The notes under the pieces were generated by a model. It was given only the letters and a program-made list of their open reading frames with translations. It was not told the origin of the DNA and did not search any database. 38,467 bases of DNA from Clostridia bacterium (GTDB lineage Bacteria; Bacillota; Clostridia; Christensenellales; Aristaeellaceae). Position numbers and translations under genes: made by a program. Location: positions 1 to 38,467 of the forward strand of contig JAFRQX010000009.1 of assembly GCA_017428385.1 (NCBI GenBank). Direction: 5' to 3'. Positions 17,231 to 25,308 of the stretch are shown here, one piece after another. The stretch's first letter is position 1. Each line of letters starts with the position of its first letter.

Positions 17231-18646
17231 ATGAAGAAACTGCAAAAGACCGGATTCCTGCTGCTGGTACTGGCGCTGGTGCTGACGGTGAGCGCTTCCT
17301 TTGCCGTCGAACTGGACGGCGGTGAGGTGGGCGGGTTCACCCAGCCGGATACCCCGAACGTGAATGATAAGGTAGTCAGCATCCAGAAGGAGATTACCGT
17401 TTTCAACCCGGATGAGGCCCTGATTTACGGACCGGCAATCACCTATACCTATACGGTGACGCCCGGAACGGCGGTGAGCGTTACGGACGCAGCCTCCGAC
17501 CATTCCTCCGGCACAGCGGCCAGCACCACCACACTGCCCGGTATCACCACGGGGGTGAAGGTGAACGGAGGAACTGCCGGAAACAGCGCTTCCGCAACGG
17601 GTACGCTGGCCTGGACAAACGCGGATATCCTGGATGCGTCCCAGACGGGTACTGCCAACTGCAAGGCATTTACCCTGGATTTCACCGATGTGGTTTTCAC
17701 CCAGCCCGGTGTGTACCGCTACCTGATTACCGAGTCTGCCAACGCCTACACGACCAGCGGCGTTACGGAAACCACCGGAACGCATACCCGTTATCTGGAT
17801 GTGTATGTGATGCGGAGCGACGCTTATGACGCCGCGGAAATCACCAAGGAAGACTGGCGGATCTACGGATATGTATGCGTCATCGAAAGCGAAGACATCA
17901 CGCCCGACGGGGATACAACCACAGCGGGTGCGGTGAAGACCAACGGCTTTGTGGCGGCAACCAATGACAGCACCGCGGTGAAGGCCGATGAATACCACAC
18001 CTTCAACCTGACGGTTGGCAAGACCCTGGTGGGAGACAGCACCATGAACAGCCATCAGTTCCCCTTCGACGCGGCCTGGACAGCCGGCGACGCAACGGGT
18101 ACCTTCCAGTTCGCGGTGGAGGCAACCAACGCGACTGTGACCAGGACAGCCCAGGCAGGCGCCACTTCTGTGGGCGGAACGACCGTAGCGGCTGACAGCC
18201 TGTACAAGGTTGGCGGCGCAGACGCGGTGGGCACTGCAGACAAGGACGGTAATCCTTCCATTGCAAACGGAGGCACTGTGAAGTATATCGGTATCCCGAC
18301 CGGAACCAAGGCTGCGGTAACCGAAACAAACAATGTGACGGGTACCACCTATACCACCACACTGGAAGTGGACGGTACAGCAGCGGCCTTTACGGGCGGT
18401 TCGGCAACCCTTGCCAATGAAGACAAGGTTGCTACCATGGCTGACGGGGCGACGGCCGTCTATGCACAGGCATCGGCTCCCGCCGCGGATACCGATACGA
18501 CGATCCAGTTTACCAACACGCTGTCCGTAATTTCTCCCACCGGCTATGTGGTACGCTTTGCGCCGTACGCGGTGATGCTGATTGCCGGTATTGCCCTGCT
18601 GGTTGTGGCGAAAAAGCACCGGAAGCATACGGAGGAAGATGAATGA
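17231..18646 (+). CDS. FctA/Spy0128-like major pilin with PTG sorting signal
   Basis: A 471-residue secreted pilin candidate. A signal peptide (1-25, ending SASFA) is followed by two beta domains in the FctA order. Domain 1 has IQKEITVF (K53), then LDFTDVVFTQPGVYRYLITE (E168) and a late asparagine (about N245). Domain 2 has LTVGKTLVG (K264), then IPTGTKAAVTETNN (E365) and IQFTNT (N429). In Spy0128, Lys-Asn isopeptide bonds form at such positions with a catalytic Glu; these residue assignments are inferred. The C-terminus is ISPTG (434-438), a hydrophobic helix and KKHRKHTEEDE. The start at 17231 is chosen because GAGGAGA lies just upstream and gives a proper signal peptide. It overlaps the next gene by 4 nt. 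Confidence 0.85.
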   Translation: MKKLQKTGFLLLVLALVLTVSASFAVELDGGEVGGFTQPDTPNVNDKVVSIQKEITVFNPDEALIYGPAITYTYTVTPGTAVSVTDAASDHSSGTAASTTTLPGITTGVKVNGGTAGNSASATGTLAWTNADILDASQTGTANCKAFTLDFTDVVFTQPGVYRYLITESANAYTTSGVTETTGTHTRYLDVYVMRSDAYDAAEITKEDWRIYGYVCVIESEDITPDGDTTTAGAVKTNGFVAATNDSTAVKADEYHTFNLTVGKTLVGDSTMNSHQFPFDAAWTAGDATGTFQFAVEATNATVTRTAQAGATSVGGTTVAADSLYKVGGADAVGTADKDGNPSIANGGTVKYIGIPTGTKAAVTETNNVTGTTYTTTLEVDGTAAAFTGGSATLANEDKVATMADGATAVYAQASAPAADTDTTIQFTNTLSVISPTGYVVRFAPYAVMLIAGIALLVVAKKHRKHTEEDE

Positions 18647-19368
18647 CCACTGAGTTCCGGAGAGGAAAGGAACAGAAGAATAATGAACCGGCCGGCGGAC
18701 CGGGCATGACGGAAGAAATGACGGTCCCGGCCGTCCTGACGGATGAAGGAGAAATCCAGCCGGATGCGAAGGACAGGCGCCACAGGCGCAGGATGCGTGA
18801 GCTGCGATTCCTCCTGCTCCGGCTGGGCTGCCTGCTTCTGGTGATTTATATCCTGTTTTTTCATCTGGTAGGACTGACCGTTATACCCGGGCGGGATATG
18901 TATCCGAGGCTGGACGCGGGAGACCTGCTTTTGTTCTACCGGATTGAACGGAACTTCAAGGCGCAGGATATCGTGGTGATCGATAAGCAGACGGAAGCGG
19001 ATACGCGTACCGGTGAAAAAGGTTTTGTACGCAAGGCACTGGACTGGCTGGGCTTCCGGGATCCGGAGGCTCCCGCGACGCAGCGCTTTGTCTGCCGGGT
19101 GATTGCCGGACCGGGCGATACAGTGGAAATATCGGATGAGCGGGGGCTTTCCGTAAACGGAAACGCGGTGATTGAGAACAATATCTTTTATCCCACCCGG
19201 TCTTACGAGGAAGGTATGACAGTATATCCGCTGAAGCTGGGAGAAGGAGAATACTTTGTCCTGGCGGATCAGCGGAACGGAGGAATGGACAGCCGCTATT
19301 TCGGCGTTGTAAAGACAGAGGAAATCCGGGGAATCGTGATTACGATTCTCAGGAGAAATAACCTGTAG
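18643..19368 (+). CDS. SipA-like signal-peptidase homologue lacking the catalytic Ser-Lys dyad
   Basis: A 241-residue membrane protein of the signal peptidase I (S26) fold. A basic, charged cytoplasmic N-terminus (1-55) and one membrane segment (about 56-79) precede the conserved boxes. The serine box reads GRDMYPRLDAGD, with Asp85 where the catalytic serine of GxSMxPT should be. The lysine box reads FVCRVIAGPGDTVEI, with Cys151 in place of the catalytic lysine. The late box DQRNGGMDSRYFG (209-221) is intact, so the fold is kept but the protease is predicted inactive. Streptococcal SipA, a signal-peptidase-like factor needed for FCT pilus assembly, also lacks the dyad. It overlaps the pilin gene (ATGA) and precedes the sortase, so it probably acts in pilus assembly. 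Confidence 0.85.
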   Translation: MTTEFRRGKEQKNNEPAGGPGMTEEMTVPAVLTDEGEIQPDAKDRRHRRRMRELRFLLLRLGCLLLVIYILFFHLVGLTVIPGRDMYPRLDAGDLLLFYRIERNFKAQDIVVIDKQTEADTRTGEKGFVRKALDWLGFRDPEAPATQRFVCRVIAGPGDTVEISDERGLSVNGNAVIENNIFYPTRSYEEGMTVYPLKLGEGEYFVLADQRNGGMDSRYFGVVKTEEIRGIVITILRRNNL

Positions 19369-19413
19369 TATACAAAACAGTTCGGGGAAATATCCGGAAA
19401 GGAGGGACGCAGG

Positions 19414-20685
19414 ATGAAACGCAGAGAACAGCGTGACGGCATCCTTACAGCGCTGAAGATGGGCAGCGGGCTTGTTTCCGCCTGCGCGGCGGTGCTTGCC
19501 CTTGTCCTGATCGTCTATTCCGGATATGTCCTGTTTGACAGTATGGCGGTCGGAATCAGCGCCTTCAGTTCCAACAGTGACCTGCTGAAATACAAGCCTG
19601 GCGTATTGGACGCACCCCTGGCGGAAGCGCCGTCCATGGAAACGGTTAACAAGGATTACCGCGCCTGGATTACGGTGGAAGACACACCGATTGATTATCC
19701 CATTGTCCAGGGAAAGGATGACCTGTACTATGCCGCCCATGACGTTTACGGCAAGGTTTCCCTGACGGGAGCCATATACCAGGCTGCAGCGTGCAGGCCG
19801 GACTTCTCCGACAGCTATAACCTGCTGTACGGTCATCATATGGACAACGGCGCCATGTTCGGATCGCTGGACAAATACCGGGAACAGGACTGGCTGAAAA
19901 GCCATCAGACAGCGGTTGTGACCGCGAAGAACGGAATAGTTTATGACGTGACATTCTTTGCCGCCGCGGTTACAGACGCCTATGAAAAAGGAATCTACAC
20001 CATGGGCAACCGGGCACAGCAGGTGATCGATTTCCTGACCGGAGACCGGAGCCGCGACGCGGGCATCGGGACAAACGTGGTGGCCTGGGACGCGGAAGCC
20101 GCGAAGGATGCGGATAAAGTGCTGGCCTTGTCCACCTGTGCGGATACAAACACCAACGGACGGCTGGTGGTGTTCGGCCGGATGACCGAACGCAGGACGG
20201 AAAAGGATACGCTGAAGTTGACCGTGAAGTATTACGGTGCGAACGGCGAGGAACTGTTCCCGGACCAGACGTTTACAAAGCAGAAGGGCAGCGGATACTA
20301 TGTGGTTTCCCCGCAGTATCCGGGATATGAGGCGGATATTGAGATCGTAAGGGGTACGCTGACGGAGGATACGGTGGTCAGGGTCCGCTACAGGCCGATG
20401 AAATGGACCATGAGGATCTGCTATCTGTATCCGGACGGAACGGAAGCGGCGGAAGCCTACGAAAGGGAGATCCTTACCGGGGAAAACTTTGAGGCAGAAA
20501 GCCCCGCAATTGCGGGATGGCGCCCGGTGCGGCTGAAGGTTTCCGGCGTGAACAGCGGCCGGAATGAGAACTATACAGTACTGTATGTACCGGAGGATAC
20601 CGCAGGGGTTGTGGATATGGACGATCTGCGGACACCGGCGGACCTGGGTGACGTTTATATCCAGGCCGGTATATGCGCGGAATGA
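19414..20685 (+). CDS. Class B sortase with C-terminal MucBP-like repeats; probable pilin polymerase
   Basis: A 423-residue membrane-anchored transpeptidase. An N-terminal membrane segment (about 19-41) leads to a class B sortase domain (about 75-260): DTPIDYPIVQGKDD, NLLYGHHMDNGAMFG with catalytic H141, ALSTCADTNTNGR with nucleophile C242 and R250. Class B pilus sortases join pilin subunits through isopeptide bonds. Two repeats resembling MucBP domains follow (about 265-328, LTVKYYGANGEEL; about 331-393, ICYLYPDGTEA), which are unusual on a sortase and could bind glycans or the pilus base. GGAGG lies about 10 nt before the start. The gene sits 45 nt after the SipA-like gene and 16 nt before the solute-binding protein, in one operon. 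Confidence 0.88.
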   Translation: MKRREQRDGILTALKMGSGLVSACAAVLALVLIVYSGYVLFDSMAVGISAFSSNSDLLKYKPGVLDAPLAEAPSMETVNKDYRAWITVEDTPIDYPIVQGKDDLYYAAHDVYGKVSLTGAIYQAAACRPDFSDSYNLLYGHHMDNGAMFGSLDKYREQDWLKSHQTAVVTAKNGIVYDVTFFAAAVTDAYEKGIYTMGNRAQQVIDFLTGDRSRDAGIGTNVVAWDAEAAKDADKVLALSTCADTNTNGRLVVFGRMTERRTEKDTLKLTVKYYGANGEELFPDQTFTKQKGSGYYVVSPQYPGYEADIEIVRGTLTEDTVVRVRYRPMKWTMRICYLYPDGTEAAEAYEREILTGENFEAESPAIAGWRPVRLKVSGVNSGRNENYTVLYVPEDTAGVVDMDDLRTPADLGDVYIQAGICAE

Positions 20686-20701
20686 CGGAGGAGGGGAAAA
20701 G

Positions 20702-22654
20702 ATGAAAAAGCTGATGGTTTTCCTGCTTGCCTTCCTCCTGATGGTTCCGCATACAGTGCGGGCGGAAAACAAGCTGCCGGACGAGGCGGTTTGGAACCGC
20801 TGGTACCAGGATGAACGGGCCCGGCTGACCGTGGGAACCGTGACGCCGATGGAGGGCAGGTTTTTCACGGATCTGTGGGGCGGAACCGCCAGTGACCTGG
20901 ACGTGCAGATGCTGCTGCACGCTGCGGCCCCCGTACGGTGGGACGGGAAACTGAATCGGTTTGTGTTTGACCGGAGCGTGCTGGAGGACGCCGCCGTGCT
21001 GACAAACAGCGACGGCAGCCGTACTTACCTGATGGTACTGGCAGAGGATCTGCGCTGGTCGGACGGCACACGGATCACCGCGGCGGACTATGCATTCTCC
21101 ATCCTGCTGCAGATGGATCCTGCGGTGGCGGAAACCGGCGGCAGGCCGAAAGATTTTTCCTGGCTGGAAGGCAGCGAAGCGTACCTGAACGGGCAGGCGA
21201 AGGCTTTGTCCGGGGTCCGGGTGATCGGAGACAACATCCTGCAGGTGACGGTTAAAGCAGAGGCGCTGCCGTATTATTACGAACTGAACCGGCTGGCAAT
21301 CCAGCCGTATCCCATCGGGGCAATTGCACCGGGCACCGCGGTCAGGGATGAAGGAGAAGGTGTATACCTGTCCCGTCCGCTGACAGCCGGGACGCTGGAG
21401 CAGATGGTACTGAACGAAACGACAGGCTATCTGTCCCATCCGCAGAAAGTGTCCGGTCCCTATCTGCTGAAATCCTTTGACGGAATCACTGCCCGGTTTG
21501 CGGCCAACCCTTATTTCCGGGGCACAGAGGACGGATATACGCCCCGCATCGGCCGGATCACATTTACCGCGGAGCATAACAGCGACATGGTTTCCCGGCT
21601 GACAAAAGGGGAAGCAGGCCTGCTGAACAAGGTGACCGGTGCGGAAGCAATCCGCGACGGCATCCGCTGCGTCATGGCTTCACAGGATACGCTGGCCATG
21701 CAGGTTCGGCCGCGCGCGGGCCTGACCATGATCTGGTTTATGGAATCCAGCCCGAAGGTACAGGAAAAGGCAGTGCGGGAGGCCGTCGCCTGCTGCTTTG
21801 ACCGGGATACTTTTACCCGCCTGTATACCGGCGGATTCGGGACGCGGTCGGACGGCTTCTTCGGCGCGGGACAATGGATGTACCGCATGGAGGCCGGCGA
21901 GGATGCGGGAGACGCCAAAACCCTGCCGGAAAAGGGCCTGACCCTTCCCGGACTGACCTGCTATACAACGGACAGGGAAAAGGCAGTCCGCCTGCTGGAC
22001 GCGGCAGGCTGGACCCTGAATGAAAAGGGAGAAACCTATAATCCTTACCGGGACAGCGTCCGGTACAAGCGGACCGGAGAAAAACTCACCGGCCTGGAAC
22101 TGACCCTGGCAGTACCGGACAGCGAAGAGATCCTGAAGGAACTGGAGCTGACGCTGATCACACCGCTGAAGGAGGCCGGAATCCGCCTGACGGTTGTGCC
22201 CGTAAGCATGGAAGTGCTCCGGGAAGCCTATGACGGCGGGAAAGACAGCGGTTATGATATGCTGTACCTGGGTGAAAACTTTTCCCGGATCTTTGATCCC
22301 GAGATCCTGAAACCCCGGAAAGAAAACGACGGGGATTCGGAACTGACCCGGGGCAGGGAGGAAGTGTACGGCCTGGCGCTGGACATGGTGCGGACCGAGC
22401 CGGAGGATACAGAAGGATTTGTCCGGAAGTGGACGGCAATGCAGGAAAAGATTACGGAAACCCTGGCGCTGCTGCCGGTCTACTCCAACCTGTATTTCGA
22501 TTTCCACACGAGGGAACTGCATCAGTATGACGTTACCCGGGGCGCATCCTGGGCGGAAGCGATTGTTTACAGCTGTATGAGCGATATGGAAGAACTCTCC
22601 GGTGAGGAGAGGCAGCGTATCCGCAGGGAACTGGAAGAGCAGTTCGGCAAATAG
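20702..22654 (+). CDS. Solitary extracellular solute-binding protein, family 5 (peptide-binding type), without lipobox
   Basis: A 650-residue secreted protein resembling OppA/DppA-type (SBP_bac_5) binding proteins: RWSDGTRITAADYAFSILLQ near residues 115-135, VSGPYLLKSFDG and NPYFRG near 250-275, and RLLDAAGW near 430. Family members deliver peptides or nickel to an ABC permease. The signal peptide MKKLMVFLLAFLLMVPHTVRA has no cysteine at its end, so the protein should be released rather than lipid-anchored, and no permease or ATPase gene is nearby. GGAGGAGGGG precedes the start and it is the last gene of the pilus operon. It may have been recruited for a surface or sensing role; the function is unknown. 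An upstream in-frame start at 20564 inside the sortase gene is rejected. Confidence 0.8.
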   Translation: MKKLMVFLLAFLLMVPHTVRAENKLPDEAVWNRWYQDERARLTVGTVTPMEGRFFTDLWGGTASDLDVQMLLHAAAPVRWDGKLNRFVFDRSVLEDAAVLTNSDGSRTYLMVLAEDLRWSDGTRITAADYAFSILLQMDPAVAETGGRPKDFSWLEGSEAYLNGQAKALSGVRVIGDNILQVTVKAEALPYYYELNRLAIQPYPIGAIAPGTAVRDEGEGVYLSRPLTAGTLEQMVLNETTGYLSHPQKVSGPYLLKSFDGITARFAANPYFRGTEDGYTPRIGRITFTAEHNSDMVSRLTKGEAGLLNKVTGAEAIRDGIRCVMASQDTLAMQVRPRAGLTMIWFMESSPKVQEKAVREAVACCFDRDTFTRLYTGGFGTRSDGFFGAGQWMYRMEAGEDAGDAKTLPEKGLTLPGLTCYTTDREKAVRLLDAAGWTLNEKGETYNPYRDSVRYKRTGEKLTGLELTLAVPDSEEILKELELTLITPLKEAGIRLTVVPVSMEVLREAYDGGKDSGYDMLYLGENFSRIFDPEILKPRKENDGDSELTRGREEVYGLALDMVRTEPEDTEGFVRKWTAMQEKITETLALLPVYSNLYFDFHTRELHQYDVTRGASWAEAIVYSCMSDMEELSGEERQRIRRELEEQFGK

Positions 22655-22666
22655 GAAAGCTAACGA

Positions 22667-22700
22667 AAAAAGAGAAAGCAGATATCTGCTTTCTCTTTTT
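22667..22700. terminator. Bidirectional terminator between the pilus operon and hemZ
   Basis: A perfect palindrome with 17-bp arms (22667-22683 and 22684-22700), A-rich at one end and T-rich at the other, so it works in both directions. It ends the pilus operon and, from the opposite side, the relA-dtd-MBL-hemZ transcript. Confidence 0.92.
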
Positions 22701-22706
22701 GATTTG

Positions 22707-24152
22707 TCATTTTACCGGCGGGAAGAGTTCCCGTTTGCGGCCGATCATCTCGTCCGTCCGGTTGATATATTCCAGGATATTGCTGACATTGGGCGCCCTG
22801 GTAATATGGCCTTCTTCCGGCCAGATCCGTTTGGAGATGCCGCCGGCGCCCATAGCAAGAATATGGCTGGTTTCCTCCATAATATCCACGTTATACAGGC
22901 AGGCATGTCCGGGAAGGGCATAGCCGGTGTTCTCCAGGTTACCGGCCATCTGCTTCTGCTTGTAGAGGTAGTAGGGAACCATTCCCATGGACCGGGCGGT
23001 TTCCCGGCCTGCGTCCACCATACGGGCGGTCATTTCCCCATCCGGCAGGGGATGCTTTTCCAGGCTCATGCGGGAGGAACGCTTGATGGCCAGCGTATGC
23101 ACGGTGAAGCTTTCCGGGCGGAGTTTCCGGGCTTCCTCCAGGGTGTGGGCAAAGTCCGCCTCGTTTTCTCCCGGCAGGCCGGCGATGACATCCATGTTGA
23201 TATGGGGAATCGCTTCCTCCCGGGCCAGGGCATAGGCTTCCCGTACCTGCTGTGCGGTATGCGCCCGGCCGATGACTTCCAGCGTCCGGTCGTTCATGGT
23301 CTGGGGATTGATGGAGATCCGGCTGATACCGGCCTGGCGGATGGCCCGGAGCTTGGCCCGGGTGAGGGTATCCGGCCGACCGGCTTCCACCGTGTATTCC
23401 ATGGCACCGGGGAAACAGGATACCGTTTCGCCGAGCAGTTGTTCAAAAGCATCCTGCGGCAGGGCGGTGGGAGTGCCGCCGCCCACATACAGCGCGCGCA
23501 GCTTCCGTCCGCTTTCCTTCAGGATTTTCGCACAGGCATGCATTTCCCGGACCAGGGCGGCCATATAGGGACCGACCAGGCTGCCGTCCCCGATTTCTCC
23601 GGAGGAGAAGGAACAATAGGCGCAGCGCGTGGTGCAGAAGGGAATGCCGATATATACATCCATCCAGCTGTCGCCGGGAGCGGGCAGCTTTTGCTGTTCA
23701 GCCGCGATCTCAGCCAGCAGCGCAGCCCGGGAAGGAGAAACATCGAAATCCGTAACCAGGCGCCGGATGGCGTCCTCCGGCGTTAATCCTTCCGCTAACG
23801 CCTCCAGCATCAGGTGCGTCGGCCGGACGCCGGTCAGGCTGCCCCAGGGCGGCTGAAAGCCGGTGATCTCCCGCAGGAGGTCATACAGGGTCTGTTTGCA
23901 CAGGCGCCGGGCAGCGCGCCGGCGGTGGAGGGTACGGATCCGTTCATCCGCGTCTTCCGGTGCGGGCACGGAGCGCTCAGCACAGCGGCCGTCCGCCTCA
24001 AAGCGGACAAAGAACTGACCGTCCCGTTCCGCGGTGACCGGCACAAACTTCTTCGGTTCCTCCCAGACGCTTTCCGGAAATCCAAAAAGCCGAGTCAAGA
24101 CTCTCAACTCGGGCTCAATGGTTTCAAGATAAGAAGCTAATTCACAACTCAT
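22707..24152 (-). CDS. hemZ: HemZ-type radical SAM protein (coproporphyrinogen dehydrogenase family)
   Basis: A 481-residue member of the HemZ branch of HemN-like radical SAM proteins. An N-terminal region with the HemZ-typical PPWGSLTGVRPTH (about 101-113) precedes the radical SAM core. The [4Fe-4S] ligands are C173, C177 and C180 in PFCTTRCAYCSF, followed by LYVGGGTPTAL, and the family-specific YYLYKQKQMAGNLENTGYA lies near 395-413. HemZ is annotated as an oxygen-independent coproporphyrinogen III oxidase, but its activity is less certain than that of HemN. It is the last gene of a relA-dtd-MBL-hemZ cluster, 27 nt after the MBL gene. The start lies in a heptad tract and lacks a clear ribosome-binding site, so it is uncertain. 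Confidence 0.9.
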   Translation of the reverse strand: MSCELASYLETIEPELRVLTRLFGFPESVWEEPKKFVPVTAERDGQFFVRFEADGRCAERSVPAPEDADERIRTLHRRRAARRLCKQTLYDLLREITGFQPPWGSLTGVRPTHLMLEALAEGLTPEDAIRRLVTDFDVSPSRAALLAEIAAEQQKLPAPGDSWMDVYIGIPFCTTRCAYCSFSSGEIGDGSLVGPYMAALVREMHACAKILKESGRKLRALYVGGGTPTALPQDAFEQLLGETVSCFPGAMEYTVEAGRPDTLTRAKLRAIRQAGISRISINPQTMNDRTLEVIGRAHTAQQVREAYALAREEAIPHINMDVIAGLPGENEADFAHTLEEARKLRPESFTVHTLAIKRSSRMSLEKHPLPDGEMTARMVDAGRETARSMGMVPYYLYKQKQMAGNLENTGYALPGHACLYNVDIMEETSHILAMGAGGISKRIWPEEGHITRAPNVSNILEYINRTDEMIGRKRELFPPVK

Positions 24153-24166
24153 AATTCACAACATAT
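24139..24166 (+). repeat. Heptad tract across the hemZ start codon
   Basis: AATTCAC, AACTCAT, AATTCAC and AACATAT in register. The CAT of the second unit (24150-24152) is the assigned hemZ start codon on the minus strand, so the tract supplies the start and the first codons. Confidence 0.7.
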
Positions 24167-24179
24167 CATTCGGATTGGT

Positions 24180-24755
24180 TCAGTGGCCGGCATGCATGGG
24201 AATGGACCTGACCATGGGCATCAGCCGCCTCAGGGAATCTTCCATCTGCTCTTCATTTCCGCCGGGCAGGTCTGTGCGACCCCAGCCGTAATCAAACAGC
24301 GTATCGCCGGTGAACAGTTCCCCTTCGATCAGATAGCATACGCTTCCGGGGGTATGGCCGGGAGTATGCAGTACCTGTATTTTCAGGCCGGCCAGGGTCA
24401 GCTCGTCACCTTCCCGGACCAGGTCGGTTGCTTCGGGTGCGGTGATTTCGTACCCTACCAGGCCTGCGCCGGCATTCAGGACGGGATCGGAAAGCATCGG
24501 CGCGTCCAGTTCATGAATGACAATTTTCGGCCGGTCAGCCGGGGCTGAATGCTTATACAGCGCATCTACCGCGCCGATGTGATCAAAGTGTCCGTGGGTC
24601 AGCAGGATAGCCGCGATTTTCCGGTTGCCGGCAGCCTTCAGGATCCGTGCCGCCTCATCGCCGGGATCAATGACAATGCACTCCTGTCCGCCCTCCGGAC
24701 CCAGGATATAGCAGCGAGTCTGTACCATGCCGACGGTCAGTTCATCGATGATCAT
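24180..24755 (-). CDS. MBL-fold metallo-hydrolase (glyoxalase II-like)
   Basis: A 191-residue metallo-beta-lactamase-fold hydrolase of the small glyoxalase II-like group often found beside relA/dtd and hemZ in Clostridia. The metal site is THGHFDHIG (53-61), with further ligands in HTPGHTPGSVCY and FTGDTLFDYGWGRTDLPGG. The substrate is unknown; thioesters of the hydroxyacyl-glutathione type are the family reference. The ATG at 24755 is used because GGAGG lies 10 nt upstream; an upstream TTG would overlap dtd. The protein ends in MHAGH, so it lacks the usual final segment (family members continue about 15 residues to a TNPxL-like end). Beyond the stop the frame reads TNPNDML. Confidence 0.85.
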   Translation of the reverse strand: MIIDELTVGMVQTRCYILGPEGGQECIVIDPGDEAARILKAAGNRKIAAILLTHGHFDHIGAVDALYKHSAPADRPKIVIHELDAPMLSDPVLNAGAGLVGYEITAPEATDLVREGDELTLAGLKIQVLHTPGHTPGSVCYLIEGELFTGDTLFDYGWGRTDLPGGNEEQMEDSLRRLMPMVRSIPMHAGH

Positions 24756-24775
24756 GGCTGTTATTCCTCCGTGCG

Positions 24776-25225
24776 TCAAAAAGCTTTTTCGCTGTCCAGA
24801 AGGATGGTTACCGGGCCGTCATTGACAAGGGAAACCTTCATCTCGGTCCGAAAACGTCCGGTTTCCACGTGGATTCCCTGGTTCCGCCAGGCAGCCACCG
24901 CCTGCTCGTACAGTTCATTGGCCATTTCCGGACCGGCAGCCTGGAAATAGGAGGGCCTGCGGCCTCCGCGGGCATCCCCGTAAAGGGTGAACTGGGAAAC
25001 GGCAAGGATGCTGCCGCCCACATCCAGGATGGAGCGGTTCATAACGCCGTTCTCATCATCATAAATGCGGAGGTTCTGGACTTTCTCCACGATGTATTTC
25101 AGGTCCTTATCGGTGTCTTCCTTGGATACGCCGATCAGGACCATCATGCCTGCGTCGATGGCGCCGACGGTTTCGTTTTCGACGGTCACGGAAGCGCTGG
25201 TAACGCGCTGGACAACTGCTCGCAT
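24776..25225 (-). CDS. dtd: D-aminoacyl-tRNA deacylase
   Basis: A 149-residue cytoplasmic proofreading enzyme that removes D-amino acids (and glycine mischarged on tRNA(Ala)) from tRNA. Visible hallmarks are the N-terminus [16 protein letters not shown], the catalytic SQFTLYGD (about residues 77-84), RRPSYFQAA and the C-terminal VNDGPVTI, a variant of the GxPVT/NGPVT motif in which the cross-subunit cis-Pro lies. Length is normal. It follows relA, a conserved pairing in Bacillota, and the MBL gene starts 20 nt after its stop. AAAGGA precedes the ATG. Confidence 0.95.
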   Translation of the reverse strand: MRAVVQRVTSASVTVENETVGAIDAGMMVLIGVSKEDTDKDLKYIVEKVQNLRIYDDENGVMNRSILDVGGSILAVSQFTLYGDARGGRRPSYFQAAGPEMANELYEQAVAAWRNQGIHVETGRFRTEMKVSLVNDGPVTILLDSEKAF

Positions 25226-25245
25226 AGTAGAATCCTTTCGGGAAA

Positions 25246-25308
25246 GGTAGGAGTTAGGAGGTAAAAGTGATGAGTGATCAGTGAAGAGTGTAGAGTGTAG
25301 AGTTGTTT
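25246..25308 (-). repeat. 63-bp composite heptad tract between relA and dtd
   Basis: Nine heptads in register on the plus strand: a GGTAGGA-type group of three (25246-25266), then a GTGATGA-type group of five (25267-25301: GTGATGA, GTGATCA, GTGAAGA, two GTGTAGA) and GTTGTTT. It is the longest tract in the window and directly abuts the relA 3' inverted repeat. Confidence 0.85.
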
